A stretch of DNA of 64,000 bases, taken from contig BCHS01000016.1 in the NCBI GenBank assembly GCA_039545275.1, forward strand, positions 310,001 through 374,000, given 5' to 3'. The translations under genes and the position numbers were made by a program. Below the pieces are notes generated by a model, which saw nothing but the letters and a program-made list of their open reading frames with translations, was not told where the DNA came from and ran no database searches. The DNA is from Pseudomicrostroma phylloplanum. Lineage: Eukaryota > Basidiomycota > Exobasidiomycetes > Microstromatales. Shown in pieces: positions 1-15,821 of this stretch. Each line of letters starts with the position of its first letter. Positions within the stretch are counted from its first letter, which is position 1.

Positions 1-1
1 C

Positions 2-1453
2 ATCCTCTCGCCCTCATCGAGCTCTTACTTCTCGTCGCCGCTGAACAACGGGCTGAGGTCAGCCAGTGCCTGGTCGGCGGCAGCAGCGTCGGCCGACTCA
101 GCTGGCAAGCATCAAAAGGGTGCTGGTCCACGACCCCGCACCTCGTCAAACCTGCCTGCGCCTCTTCATCCGACCTTGCTGAGTGTCCTCGATGAGGGTG
201 AGGAAGACTTGACGACACCTCGCAACGTACAAGACTTGGCGAGCCACCAGATGACCTCCAACACTCGCCCGACGCTGATGGCAGACAATCTCGAGCGTCC
301 AGTCTCCGTGCTAGGTCGTATGACGTCGGCACCCAACTTCAGCTCCTCCCTCGCAATGACCAATGCATTCCAGCCAGTAGGCACGGCCGCTGCAGGACGA
401 AGTCGTGCTTCATCGAGCTCTACATCATCTTGGGGTGATGCTCCGCGTCGAGACGGCGTAGACGGTGTCGGCACCGCTTCGATCGCCCCGAAGGTCCAAT
501 GGTCGAGCTCTGTAGGCCCAAGCAGGAGCAACTCCTTCTCCTCCACCTTCTCCCCTGACGCCAAGCCCTTCATCAGCAAGCCGAGCGCACCCGAGTCGGA
601 CAATCCCGCAGCAACGACGGCCGGCCGACCAAGATCGACGACGCTGCACACGATTGGCACCACGAGTCGATGGCCATGGACGCAAATCAACCCGGCGGCG
701 AATGCGACGCGCATGCTGCGCTCTTCCTCCTCGAGCTTGTCGACGACGGATCTCCGCCAGAGGTCGAGCTCTGCTGCCTCCTCGGGGGCGGCCATCAACG
801 AACCTGGGGCTTCACATGCAGTCGGAAGCGCTAGTATTGAGGAAGGGCTTGAGGAGGACTTCGCTCTGGGAACGACATTGGGGGTCAGCAAGGCAGAAGC
901 AAGGAGCACACTTCCTCAAACCCACACGCACAGCAAAGCCAGTCGCGAGCTCCCCGCCGAGTCCAAGCAGGAAAAAGCCATGCGAGCGTGGCTACAGGGC
1001 CAGTCCCTCTCCCCACCAGTGCTTTCGGACACTGCTCGCGCTACTTCTGTACAGCACCTCCAGGGCGGACCAGGTCCATGTTCTTCCCAGCTGAAACAAC
1101 GCGAGGGCCAGCTACAGACTACAGAGGACGGCCGCGATGGCGTACCCCTGCACACCGCCTCCTCGGGACCACTCGACGACCTCTCCCTCTCCTACTTTGA
1201 CCCTCTGTGCAGGAACGACTCCCAGCACCAGCCGCACGGATCCTCACAGATGCAAACTCAGCAGCGACAAGAGCAGCAGACCCAACAAGAGCAGCAGCGC
1301 CATCTCTGGGAGGCCCGTCTGCGCGCGCTCGATGCGCAGCGTCGCGAGGCTGAGAAGCTCCTGGGCCTCGAGAGGGGCCCGACGGCGGATTTGGACGTGT
1401 GGGCCGTATATGGCGCGCTACTTGAGGAGTATGTCAGGTTGCGTGGAGATTAG
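2..1453 (+). CDS. 3' part of an unidentified Ser/Gln-rich protein (5' end outside window)
   Basis: The frame is open from base 2 to the TAG ending at 1453, so this is the C-terminal 483 residues of a gene that starts upstream. There is no convincing start inside: an apparent start near 176 is a TTG in the middle of the open frame. The protein is low in complexity, with many Ser, Ala and Thr runs. A Gln-rich stretch near 1255-1300 is followed by a short charged segment likely to form a helix or coiled coil, ending LLEEYVRLRGD. No catalytic domain is visible. The gene is convergent with the YPP1-like gene, leaving about 320 bases between stop codons. A regulatory or scaffold role is possible, but nothing seen supports a specific function. 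Confidence 0.7.
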   Translation: MLSPSSSSYFSSPLNNGLRSASAWSAAAASADSAGKHQKGAGPRPRTSSNLPAPLHPTLLSVLDEGEEDLTTPRNVQDLASHQMTSNTRPTLMADNLERPVSVLGRMTSAPNFSSSLAMTNAFQPVGTAAAGRSRASSSSTSSWGDAPRRDGVDGVGTASIAPKVQWSSSVGPSRSNSFSSTFSPDAKPFISKPSAPESDNPAATTAGRPRSTTLHTIGTTSRWPWTQINPAANATRMLRSSSSSLSTTDLRQRSSSAASSGAAINEPGASHAVGSASIEEGLEEDFALGTTLGVSKAEARSTLPQTHTHSKASRELPAESKQEKAMRAWLQGQSLSPPVLSDTARATSVQHLQGGPGPCSSQLKQREGQLQTTEDGRDGVPLHTASSGPLDDLSLSYFDPLCRNDSQHQPHGSSQMQTQQRQEQQTQQEQQRHLWEARLRALDAQRREAEKLLGLERGPTADLDVWAVYGALLEEYVRLRGD

Positions 1454-1776
1454 GGAGAGGCAGAGACTGAGTGGAGGAGAGGAGAGGAGGGAAGCAGTAT
1501 CCTGCGCTCTCGTTGACCCGTGCAGGCCCACTAGCTAGAGACAGACGGCAGACACACAGAGACGTCAGAGACTGTAGAGACGACAGCGCTGGTCGCAAGT
1601 GTTGACGAAATTTGTCGAGAGACCCTGTTCATTGAAAATCGAATCGAATCAAGATAGAGAAAAAGAATAAAGAAAAGCTTCGCGACGCGCTGGTATCGAT
1701 GTTCCTCGTCGTCTGCACCGTGCAACCCCATCCACATCCAGAGAAAGAGACACATACAGCGCCCCTCTTCCCTCAT
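1454..1776. other. Convergent intergenic region
   Basis: The region separates two converging genes and is A-rich in its middle. It holds an AATAAA at 1666-1671 on the plus strand, about 210 bases after the first gene's stop, which could serve as its polyadenylation signal. Nothing else is recognised. Confidence 0.4.
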
Positions 1777-4700
1777 CTAAAGTCCCACGCCACTCAGCTC
1801 CCTAACCCCCCTCCTCTCCTCCAACCTAAGCGCATACCTCAAACACTCCCTCGCCCTCTCCCTCCTACCCGTCTTCCCATACACCTGTCCCAAGAACAGC
1901 CACGCCTCGGGACTAGACCCACCTGCTCCCGGTGTAGAAGTGGTGGTGAGGAGAAGTCCCTCGGCGAGGGAGAGGGTGGCGACGCTCTTTGCCCCTGCAG
2001 AGTCCAGGAGCTCGCCCACGCTCGAGACGTCTGCTGGTGCGGCGGCAGAGGCGGAGGCAGAGGCGGCTGCGAGCGCTGTGCGTGCTGAATCCACCGAGGA
2101 GGACTCGGGAGGGGAGAGGTCACCTGCGATGCACCTGCTCCTCGTCGAGTCTTTTGCGTTCGCATTCGACTCGTCTGTCCCTGCGTGAAGAGTGGCGTTA
2201 GGTCTAGAAGCAGGGATCACCTCGTCCTCTCGTGTGAGGAAGAGGCGAGCGAGGTGCACATTGGCGGGTACATAGTCCCTCTCGCACGCCAGAGCCTTGT
2301 GAAGCGCCTCTACCGCCAGTGCTACCTCTCCGACTTTTTCGCTCAGGAGCGCCAGCTGGGTCCAGAGGTGGGGACGACCAGCATCGAGACGTTCTGCTTC
2401 TTGGATGGCCGTGCGCGATTGGGCTAGCTGGCCAAGGCGGCGGAAAGAGGCAGAGGAGAGGAGCCAGAGGTCACTCAGCAGCGACGTCTCGCGGTGTAGC
2501 TGGTACAGCTTGCGCGCGTCGCCCGGCGTGGCAGAGGTGCCTAGTGGGGAGCGTGGAGAGACAGTGGCGGCGCTGCTGCTGCTTGCGCCTCTCATGCTAG
2601 GCCCTGAGGGACCGTCTAAAGCGATCGGCCCTTCCCCATCAACCACGCCCTGTTGTGCCTGTGCCTGTGAAGCGCTTCTCGACATTTTACGCAGACCACC
2701 ACCGTTGGCAATCGCGCCACTTTGGCCCAAGCCAGAGTTCAGAGCGTCTCCCTGCTTGCCATGGCCACTTCGGCTCAGTAGCCTCGACAGACCATGGGCG
2801 TGCGTCGTCTCAGCAGCAGAGCCATTCTGCCCCGCTGCTGTTGCTGTTGGCAACCCACTACGGTTGCTCGCACCAGCATCGAGGTGGAAGGCGATGCGGT
2901 CGTGGAAGAAGAGGAAGAGGTCCTTCTGAGACGCAATGGCCACATCGGCCCCGGAGATGAGCTCCTCGAGGGCATTCTGCGTCATCATCAGCTGAAGAGT
3001 AGCTTCCGCTCGCTCCAGTGTTGTAGGAGGGAAATCGACACTCAGCAGCTGTGTACGCGAGGGCTGTGAGACTTGCCCATTCGTAGTGGCGCCATTGCCG
3101 TTCATCGTAGCGGCAGCTTCCTTTGCATGCTGAGCCTTATCTGCCTCGTCATCAGCTTCGGCTTCATCGAGGGCTACCTCTGCGAGCTCAAAGGCAGCCT
3201 TGAAGTCCTTGGTAGAAGAGACGAGAAGGACTAGCAGGTGCCAGCTCTTGACGTTTGCAGGCTCCAGCTCGATCGCCTTTCTGACTGAGCCAATGGCTAT
3301 CTTGGTCTCTCCCATTTGCGCTTGCAGGTACGCGAGGGCGAACCAGCCTTCACTCGACTGCGAATCTAAACGGAGCGATTCCTCGAGCAGGGCTAGAGCT
3401 TCGCGCTGGATGGCTGCCAGATTCTCAGGCGCAACAGTCTTGAGACCCCAATTGGCGCGAGCCTCTCCGGCGATCCTGTAGGCGCGAGCTACATTCTCAG
3501 AGTTTGAGCCCAGAGAAGTGTCCTTGTCCTTCTCCGCCTCCTTCTCCTTCTCCTCCGAAACGATGGCAAGGGCCTTCTTCGCCATAGAGTTGGCGGCAGT
3601 AGCGTCGTTGAGGTACTTGGCGAGGACGTGGGCACCAGCGAGGAGCGTAGCAACGAAGGTAGCGTCATTGTCTGAGTCCACCGAGACTTGACTCGCCGCC
3701 TTCTTTGCTTTCTCGCTCACACCACCTCCGTGCTCCTTCTTGTTGCCATTCTGTTCCTCTGGATCCTTGTCCTCTTCTTCCTTTTCCTTCTTGACGACCT
3801 CGTCCAGGTCGTATCCTTCCTCCTTTTGCTTCTTTTCGCGCAAGGCGTTCTCTTCTACCAGGGCAGCGGAGCCGGCGGCATCTCCCTCGCGAGCCTTGTC
3901 TACAATGGAGATATAGAGTTCCAGAGCGCACCGTGCTTCTGCGTAAGCTTGAGAAGCCGTGAGGAGGGTAAAGAGATGCCGGCTGATGCGTTGAGAGTGG
4001 AAGGTGAGCCGGCTGAGGGTATACATGCTCTCTACGAGATCGTCGGCGTGCACTCCACCCAGCTCTCCGTTGTACTGCCATCCTTTGAAGAGCTCATCGG
4101 CGAGCAGAAGGGCAGACAGGTTGACCTTGCCAGCTCTGGGGAACTCAGACGAGCGCAAGACATTGGCAGCCGCCATCTTGGACACTGTCTGCATCTCATT
4201 TGCCCAGAGATCCGAAGGCGCGCCCAGGTTCCTGAAGGGGAAAGGTCTCCGCTTCGAGACTGTTCGAGACGCCAGGGATTTGGTTCCGTAGCCGAAAGTC
4301 TCGTGTCGCTTGCCCATGTTGGACTTGGAGCTGCGTTCAGAAACAAAGTCGCGAATGTACACGCGGGATGCAACACCTGCGACGACAGCTCGCTGATATG
4401 CCTGACTACGCCAATCGTCGTGGCTCTTGCCAGGCGCAGCAGGAGGGGGAGCGTAATGCCCTAGCTCGAGACCGGTGTTGAGCTCGCGAAGATAGGTGCG
4501 GTTGATGACGTTGCGCTGAGGCAGTCTGAAATCCTTGGGCCATCGAGTGACATGCGCTTGGTACGCCCTAAGGGCGTTGAGACCGAGGGAGACATCGCCT
4601 TCTCGGACACTGAAGAGTGCATTGCGGTACAGGGCAGTCTCGGCCCACCGTTCGATTTCATCCTCGGGCAAGCCTGGCAGAGCCTTGGCTCTCCTGCCTC

Positions 4701-6050
4701 CACGGAGTTCTTCATGCAGCTCGATGGCTCGTGCGTAACCAGCAAAGGCGAAGGGGTGGTAGCCAGCATTTGGGCGCAACGTGTGCAGACGCTCATTTGC
4801 CATTCCTATCGGAAAAAATGAGGATAAAAGTGTCAGCGCTCAAGGCCTGGGTGGAAGCTGGTGCTGCATATGTCTTCACTCACCGTAAGTGACGAATCCC
4901 ATCATGAACAGAGCCGTCTGATACTCGTCACTCTGCTCCTCAGGCCTGACCTGATCAGTGTTGACAGTCTCCAAGAAGCGCGAGTCATGCAGTAGACCAA
5001 CGGCTTCCTCGTCCCTGCCCAGTGTGAAGAGGGCGTGGGCATACATGGCCACTACGCCTTGTTGCTTGCCATCATCGTGTCGAGTGTCGGAAGCGTACGT
5101 CTCCAATTGAGCGGCCGTCTTTTCGTAGTCTGCGCCGGACCAGCCATGGCCTGTCCCATCTGTTGGTACGCTGGGTGGAAAGAGGGTATTTCCCTCCCTG
5201 GGCGAAGCGTCGTCTGCCTCGTGAGAGGAGTCACTGTACTCCTTCTCTCTGTAAAAGGCGACGAGTGAGCTCCGTAGGCTTTGCTCGGTAGTGATGATTG
5301 CCAGCGCTCCTGTGGAGATGCAAGAGAGGTGACAGGATCGATCAGCAATCAGGAATGGTCAGGCGTGACTCAAGAACATCTGGGAATATTGTACGCCAGT
5401 AGCGGCTTGCCTCTGCCTCGAGTCCCAGCAATGATGACTTACCTTGCTTGGTGTTGTTATGCTTGCCATACTTCCGTAGCAGTTCCGACCAGCCAACCCC
5501 TTTACCCTTTGCCTCTTGGCCTACTGTATCTCCAGTCCAGTCACCTCTGAGCCTTGCCCTATCCACTTCCTTGGCATAGAGGTCGGCCTTGTCCTTCATG
5601 GCAGCAAAGGAGGCGATATTTCGTAGACGAGAGCGTGAGCGTAGTTGGGATGGAGGGCGAGTATGGACGGTGATATTGGAGGATTCGGTGTAGGTGCGGG
5701 TCAGAGTGTTTTGTGCCAGCGTTGGAAGCGGAGGAGCGTCGGCGGCACCGTCGTTGGTTGCATCGGTTTGAGGCAGAGATGCATTGGATCGATTCCGGGC
5801 GTTGGTCCGAGCAAGGGCAGTGACGGATTGAGAGCGGTTTCGCATCGAGGGGGCGGTGGATGCGTCGAGGAGGTGAGAGAGTCGGCGTAGTGAGACGAGG
5901 GGAAGGGTAGAGGGAGGAGTTGGGTGGGAGTGTAAGCGTCTGCAAAAGCTAGAGGCAGTGGCACAGGAGATGCACCACTCTACTCCCGCCCAGGGCGATG
6001 GAGGGGATTAGATTGCTCTCACTTCGAACACTTACAGGTTTCGCAGTCAT
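1777..6050 (-). CDS. YPP1: YPP1/TTC7-like TPR protein (plasma-membrane PI4-kinase complex scaffold)
   Basis: My model is complement(join(1777..4805, 4884..5309, 5443..5977, 6036..6050)), giving 1334 residues in frame. The family (yeast Ypp1, animal TTC7) holds phosphatidylinositol 4-kinase Stt4 at the plasma membrane together with Efr3. Visible support: an N-terminal segment ending LLRKYGKHN, helical-repeat sequence throughout, and C-terminal TPR-like units such as EAWLFLGQVYGKTGRRERA. Acidic and Ala/Ser-rich inserts interrupt the repeats. The three downstream introns have GT..AG ends and join conserved-looking sequence. The first exon is only five codons (MTAKP); its intron, with acceptor after GTAGAG, is the one choice that keeps frame. 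If it is wrong, translation would start at the ATG at 5845. It is divergent from SNF1. The family call is fairly firm; the extreme N-terminus is not. Confidence 0.78.
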
Positions 6051-7143
6051 AGCGGGATGTGCTGGGGGACTACCAATTAAAGAACGGAATGCGCCGATCA
6101 CAAGCTAGGGAAAGCTCTTGGACGGAGAAACGTGAATGGAGGGATGGGTCTGGAAGAAGATTCGACAGATGCGGCAGAAGCAAAGGTGGAGGCGGGTGCG
6201 CTACGGAGCAGGGGAAAGATCGTGGGGGATGCTTGTGGTCGTGGTGAGCTGTGTGAGGGGGCAGCAAGGTGGGACCAGGAGGGATGGAGATGTTGGAGGA
6301 TGGAGAATATAGAGAAGGCGAGAAGGTGGGGAGAAGGAGCGAAGTGCGGGGTAAGGTGGCCGAGGGTAGTAGCCATTGCAATGGACGAGGTGCCGAGCAG
6401 ACGTCGGCATCGCATCGGGGCGGAGGACCATGGAAGCGAGGCGCGAGGGGCGGAGGCAGGGCACAAGCGGACAGGCAGCCAGGCAGGCAAGCCCACATCC
6501 CCCGCGCCCCGGGCTCAGCGTGAAAAAGGGTCTGCCAGGCAAAACAGGAACGGAGGACAGATTCCCACGCGCAAGCGATACAAGCAAGACAAGCACAATA
6601 CAAGGGCAGATTGGCATTCACCACCACCATCGTCCAGGAGAAGATCAGAGCAGCGTGGAGCCCCAGAGACACACCAATCACGTAGACGTCGCAGATCATC
6701 AGCGTATCTTGACCGTAGCCAGCTCGTTCTCTGGCACCCACCCACTCACCCTCCCACACACGCACGCGCGCCCTTGTCCCATCCCACGCTTGGCCCTCGG
6801 AACCGCCCCCCCCCCCAGTTCAAAGCCCGCTCAATTCGCCTGTGGCTGCAGGAAGCCGCTATCAGCAAGGGCCCTTGGTAGTCATCGATCGATCACCACA
6901 CCCAACGCCAGAGCCTCGCTCTTCCTCCTGTCGTACCCACGCTACACATCCTCGACGCATAGATACCCCCTCTCTCCTCGCCATCACCATCAGCATATAT
7001 CCTGGACAGGTTCACGCACCCTCCCTCTCTCCCTCCCATCGCAAGAGCAGCGTGGGTCAGCTCCAGCTCCTCACTCAGCAGGTAGCTAGCTAGCCAGCAA
7101 GCCCACCCGAGCCTCCCTTCCACCTGCCACCGCCCGGGGCATC
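6051..7143. promoter_or_regulatory. Divergent promoter region, YPP1-like / SNF1
   Basis: About 1.1 kb lies between two divergent starts. The half near SNF1 is strongly pyrimidine-rich on the plus strand and contains an 11-base C run at 6806-6816; CT-rich leaders are common upstream of fungal genes. Several long reading frames cross the region on both strands, but all are low-complexity Arg/Pro/Ser translations with no family resemblance. Confidence 0.5.
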
Positions 7144-10164
<3,021 letters not shown>

Positions 10165-10964
10165 GCCCCGACCAACATCAACATGATCATGATCACGATC
10201 ACGAGTCACAACAATACATCCTGAGATGGGAACACTACCGTAACACCGGACGTTTCCAGGGTCTCGATACCCCACTTCCGCTTCGCTCAGCGAGAGCAGC
10301 GCAAGCAGCGCATGCAGCACCGCTCCCCCGGCTCCTCGGCATCCTGTCAGTCGCGGCAGCTACCTCTCTCTCTCTCTCACACACACACACACGTTTAAGC
10401 ATAGATGGCTAGTCCTCCGGTGCCCGGTATTGAGGATCGGTCTGTCTGCCTGTCTCTCATTCAGCTACTTCACCTTCAACTTGATCTTGATTTCGATCGA
10501 TCTCTGCCCACGAGGGAGAGGTCCACTCTTCACCAAGCAAAGCATAGAATACGTCCCGTATCCCCTCCTACTCCTCCCTCTCTCCCTCCCTCCTCTGATT
10601 TCTCACTACTTTGTAAAGTACTCTCCTTCATCTTGCCTCTGTCTCTTGCATTTTTGCATTTTGCTCCGCACCTTTATTCTTTGAATTCATACTGCTCGTC
10701 GTCTTCCTTAGAAGTTCAGCGTGGTGCTGTGCGTGTGTACGGGTGTGTGCATGTGTGTATTGGGCATGAGACTGGCTAGGTGGGTGGGCTATAGATACAA
10801 CATTGGCTTTCGCCTCTTGGCTTTTGTGGTCGAGGGTGGGTTGAGTCGAGGATGGTCGCTATCGCCGTCTATCCCTCCCGTAAATTTCACCTCATGCTCT
10901 CTGTTTCTCTCTCTCGTCTTCCCTCCTACTGCCTCCCTCGCCCTTCCCTCCCTCTCCTCGCCCT
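10165..10964. other. Convergent intergenic region SNF1 / CFIm25
   Basis: About 800 bases of CT- and T-rich sequence lie between two converging genes. It includes the compound microsatellite at 10364-10392 and a TG-rich patch around 10725-10760. An AATAAA occurs at 10980-10985 on the plus strand, just inside the neighbouring gene. No gene is recognised. Confidence 0.5.
10364..10392. repeat. Compound microsatellite (CT)7(CA)7
   Basis: Seven CT units at 10364-10377 run directly into seven CA units at 10378-10391. It lies in the 3' flank of SNF1. Confidence 0.9.
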
Positions 10965-11929
<965 letters not shown>

Positions 11930-12591
11930 TGCTGGCGGAGCTAGAGGCGAGAAAGAACAGCCCGGAGTTGTCGGCGGAGGGAAGTGATCGGGGCCTCACT
12001 GTAGGAGCTTGCGTTGCGTTGCCTTTAGCTGCGTTGCGTTGCGTACGGAGCGGACGCGGAAGTGAGTGTCGTCCAGTCGGGAAGGGAAGATCTCGTCCCT
12101 CAAGCACCCTTCCCTCCATTCCGTTCCGATCTGTGCATCTCAGGGTCAGGGCCCGCCCCTCCTTTCCTTTCCCTCTAGCCTTCGCCCTGCCATTTGTTCC
12201 TCGGATTCACCAGCATTCTGCCCGGCACCCGACCGCTGTGTAGATGTAAATGTAAATGTAGATGATATTGATTCATTGATTGATGCCTTGGCGTGCTTTG
12301 CTCTGTTCTGCTTGTGGGGTGCGGATGATAGTAATGGAGGGGGAGATGCTACTAATGACAAAAGATTATGGGACAAGAACCACACCACGTAGAAAATGCT
12401 GACTGACTGACCACTGCTCCTCCATCACTCCTCTTGCACTTCCTCTTGCACCTCGTAGACCCAACGCTGAGGCAGAATGTAATCAGTGGGATGGCCTCTG
12501 TATGCTGTAGATAGATAGATGGGCGCTTCCCGCTGCAGTGCTGTGCTTCGCCCCGCTCCGGTGCTGTGCTGTGCTCTGCTCGCTTCCAACC
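11930..12591. promoter_or_regulatory. Upstream region of CFIm25 gene
   Basis: About 660 bases separate two minus-strand genes. It contains GCGTTGCGTT-type short repeats near 12010-12045 and TAAATG-type repeats near 12245-12262. No gene is supported; plus-strand frames here are short and low in complexity. Confidence 0.4.
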
Positions 12592-15500
12592 TCAAATCTT
12601 GAGCTCGACGAATCCGCTACTAGGCGCCTCTCCCGCCATATCATACTCATCGTCTCCCCTCCTCTTCCTCGGCTTAGGTTCCGCAGCTGGCCTGTTCGCC
12701 TTGACGACCTTGGCCTTGCCTCGTGCCACTTTCCCTTTNCCTCTNCCACCCTTCTTACCGCCACTGCCGTTGCTGTTGCCTCTTCCAGGCTCCCACTCAC
12801 TACCGCTATCGTCTGCACCCTCTGTACCACCACCGCCGCCTCCGGCAGCAGTAGTAGCGCCATAGACCGAAGCTCCGCTGCCACTCTTTCCGCCTTTACC
12901 CCGCTTGGCCTGCGCTCTCCTCTCCCTCTGCCGATCGCGCTTCCTCTTGAGCTCAATCTCCCGCTTCTCCTTGGCGCTCAGATTGCCCTCTTCTCGTCTA
13001 GCAGCGAGGAGCCTAGGAGACACGGGTGGGCTCAGAAGCCGGTTGCGAGAGGTCTGCAGAGAGTAGGTGTACGTCTTCGATGGCGCAGTGGCCAGGTCGG
13101 AGACGTTGAACTCCTCTTCCTCCTCTGCAAATGGAGATGCAGGCTCTACTGGGTTCGATGGAGGAGCAGTAGTCGACAGGGGCGTCGATTCGGAGGTGGG
13201 ACACAGGGAGGATCGAGGTGACGAGGCGGAGGAAGAGTAGGTGCTGTTGACGTTGTCCGTGAGGGTCTTGCCGCGCAAAGTCGCAGCGGAAGCAGCCATG
13301 GAGCCCGTGCCTGTGCCGGCAGCTAAAGGCAGTGGAGCCTGCGATAGGGAGCTGTGCTGTTCGACTGGCTCAATAGGGACGCATGAAGTGGACGGCTTGT
13401 GTAGGCCATCTCTTGTGGCAGATGAGGCCTCGGGCCCTGCTGGGTCCGTGACGGATGCAGAGCTGTTCCTCGTGCCACTTTCCTCGCCGCTGCTGGACGT
13501 CTTTGTGTGCGCTGCAAAGTCAGCCGCGAGGGCTCCGTCGACACTCATCTCTTCTTCCTCTTCTTCGTCCCTCTCTCGGGAGGTGCTGCGTCGCCTTGGC
13601 CGTGGCGAGGCTCGGTCGACTCCATTCCCGTCGAGGTGGCCAGCCTCTTTCGACGCAGCGCGCTTTTTCGACGGTAGACCACTCGACGAGACGGGCAAAG
13701 GGAGCGGGGCGACCATGCCGGGCGGCTGAGATGATGAAGAGGCTAGGCTAGAAGAGTGGAGTGCGGACGGTGAACCTTCATTACGCTCGAACTTGACGGA
13801 TGGCGAAAGGGGGGTCTTGATAGGCACTTGCGGCAGTGCTCCGGTGGGCGCGGGCACTCGGCCAGCAACATCGCTTTTGTGACTGACCCGAGAGGCGGAG
13901 GCATTGGCAGCCTCGGACGACATTTCCCATCGGCTTGACGGTCGGCTGTGCAGCTTTTTACCAAGCAAACCAGAGTGATGCTGAGACGGTGAAGCCACAC
14001 CATTTCGTGGCTCAACGGAAGGCGAGGCTGTCTGACTGTCTTTGCGGTAGCCGTTGGAGCTGGCATTGCCGAAGCCCAGAGAGTAGGAGGTTCCTCTGCT
14101 CCTGGTCGTCGTGCCGGGAGGACTACTGGCGACAAGCCTTCCCTCACTGCCTTCCCTCTCGGCCTCGGCTGCGTCCTTTGCAATGAGGACCTCGACGACC
14201 GTCTCCCAGAGATTACCGTGCTGTTTCAGGAGTACACGTACTTCAGAGAGGGTGTGCCCAGGGACCGACCGCAGGATGAGCTCTTCATGCTCTGTAGGCT
14301 TTGGATTGGTGCTGATCTCGTTGTCATCGTGTTGAGTACGTTTCGAAGGTGAGGCACTCGTCACCTGCTGCTGTGCTGCAAGGGAGACATTCCGCTCGAT
14401 GATGCGTGGCAAACCGGTGTGAGGCCCGGTAAGATTCCGGATGGACGAATAGTGCTCCCAGTTGTGGTAGCTGTGTGGGTAGACTTCAATTGAGCATGCA
14501 TATACTCATCCTGCACCCTGCGCACGACCATACTCACGCAATGTAGAGAGGGCCGTAAGCTTCTATCGGGCCGGTCAGGTGTTGAAGATCGTCATCAACG
14601 TCATCTTGGCCCTCATCAGCTTCGCCTTCCGGCTCAGCAGTAAGTCTGCTACTTCCGGCCCTTGCACCACCGTTGACTGCTTCCAGTCCGCGACTTTTAC
14701 TCCTTCTGTCTATCCTCTTTTTCCTCCTGGAATCTCTAGCGCTGGGCGGCGGACCTTCAGTACCCGGTGGAATACGAGACTGAATCTTTCTCCTCCGCTC
14801 CTCGAGAGCTAGACGCTCGGCCACTGCTTCGCTCGAGTCATCGTCGCCAGTGACCACATAGACCAGACCTGGCTGGACGATTTTGATCTCTTTTCTCTTG
14901 AGGGACGCAAAGGCGGAGAGCTCAAGGTGTCCACCGTACGTGCCTGTCACAAAGACCGAGAGGTGCAAAGTCAGTATGCTAGCAAGGAATCCGTTCCTGA
15001 ACGCCCTGTCCGCACTCACCATTCTGCCTCATGGTACGTATATACTCGTCAAAGGGCTTCTCGATGTCAACGAATCCCGCAAAGCGCTCTGGTGCTGCCT
15101 CGAGGTAGTCGCAGATCTCATGCCGAAGTGTAGCATAGTGAGAGGGAAACCCGTACAGCTGGTCCGACAGTGCTCTGTGCAGGACAAGAGGGCGCGCAGC
15201 GTGTATGCGTTAGTACCTCTGTACCCAAGAATGCTGAAGAGCGGGGCGAATTTGTGCAAGACTCTGTGCCTTGGCCTCTCTGTACCAGTGCTCCAGCATC
15301 ATGCACTGATGCGTGATCGCGCCAACACTAGCAACGCCTGTCTGATACCATGGCAGCAGCCGCCCTGTCCCCTCTCCTTTCCATGGCTCAAGGTGACTAC
15401 TCTCCCCCGCCACTCCACTCACCTGAATAGACAATTGCCATCCCCGCTGGTATGACTGGCATACATGCTCATTGCCCTGAGTTGAGCCTTGAGTTGCTTC

Positions 15501-15821
15501 TCACGCTCATCGGGATCGTCCGGAGCCTGGTGATGCGATGCAGGGTGGGTGCGGTGACGTCGGCGGAAGGAGAGGCGGGGGTGCGTACGCGCGAGGGTGA
15601 CGGGGGAAGCAGCAGTGAGATGGCGGCAGGGAGGTCAGCACAACGGTGGGTCTGGCGACTGGGATGCTGTGCCGAGCCGGTAGGCCTCCCGTCTGAGAAG
15701 CTCTGGACGGCTTACGTCCGTGTCGTCCCCCGATGTCCCAGGAAGAGCCGCCTGCTGGGCAAGTGTTACTCACGCGACCTCTGCCCCGACTACTCCTCGT
15801 AGCCGGCCGTTCTCCGATCAT
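12592..15821 (-). CDS. OTU-family cysteine protease (deubiquitinase, OTUD3-like) with long disordered tail
   Basis: The model is complement(join(12592..14470, 14538..14943, 15020..15174, 15423..15526, 15774..15821)), 863 residues in frame. OTU proteases cleave ubiquitin from substrates. The catalytic loop GDGNCLFRALSDQLYG is rebuilt across an exon junction, placing the Asp near 45 and the nucleophile Cys near 48. The catalytic His lies in YHNWEHYSSIRN, near 244. Between them are FVDIEKPFDEYI and TYGGHLELSAFA, typical of OTUD3-type domains. An Arg/Lys-rich insert interrupts the domain before the His motif. After about residue 260 the protein is almost wholly disordered, rich in Ser, Glu and Lys/Arg. 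Two undetermined bases (12739, 12745) fall in this tail. It is divergent from RPO41. The substrate is unknown. Confidence 0.85.

Noticed and set aside
6070..7089. Several long overlapping frames on both strands upstream of SNF1
   Set aside because: They are Arg/Pro/Ser-rich with no conserved segments, overlap one another, and fall in the divergent promoter and CT-rich leader.
15507..15773. Longer unspliced N-terminus for the OTU protein
   Set aside because: The frame starts at TTG and passes through a GTGAGT donor; splicing 15774 to 15526 gives a short N-terminus leading straight to the conserved OTU sequence.
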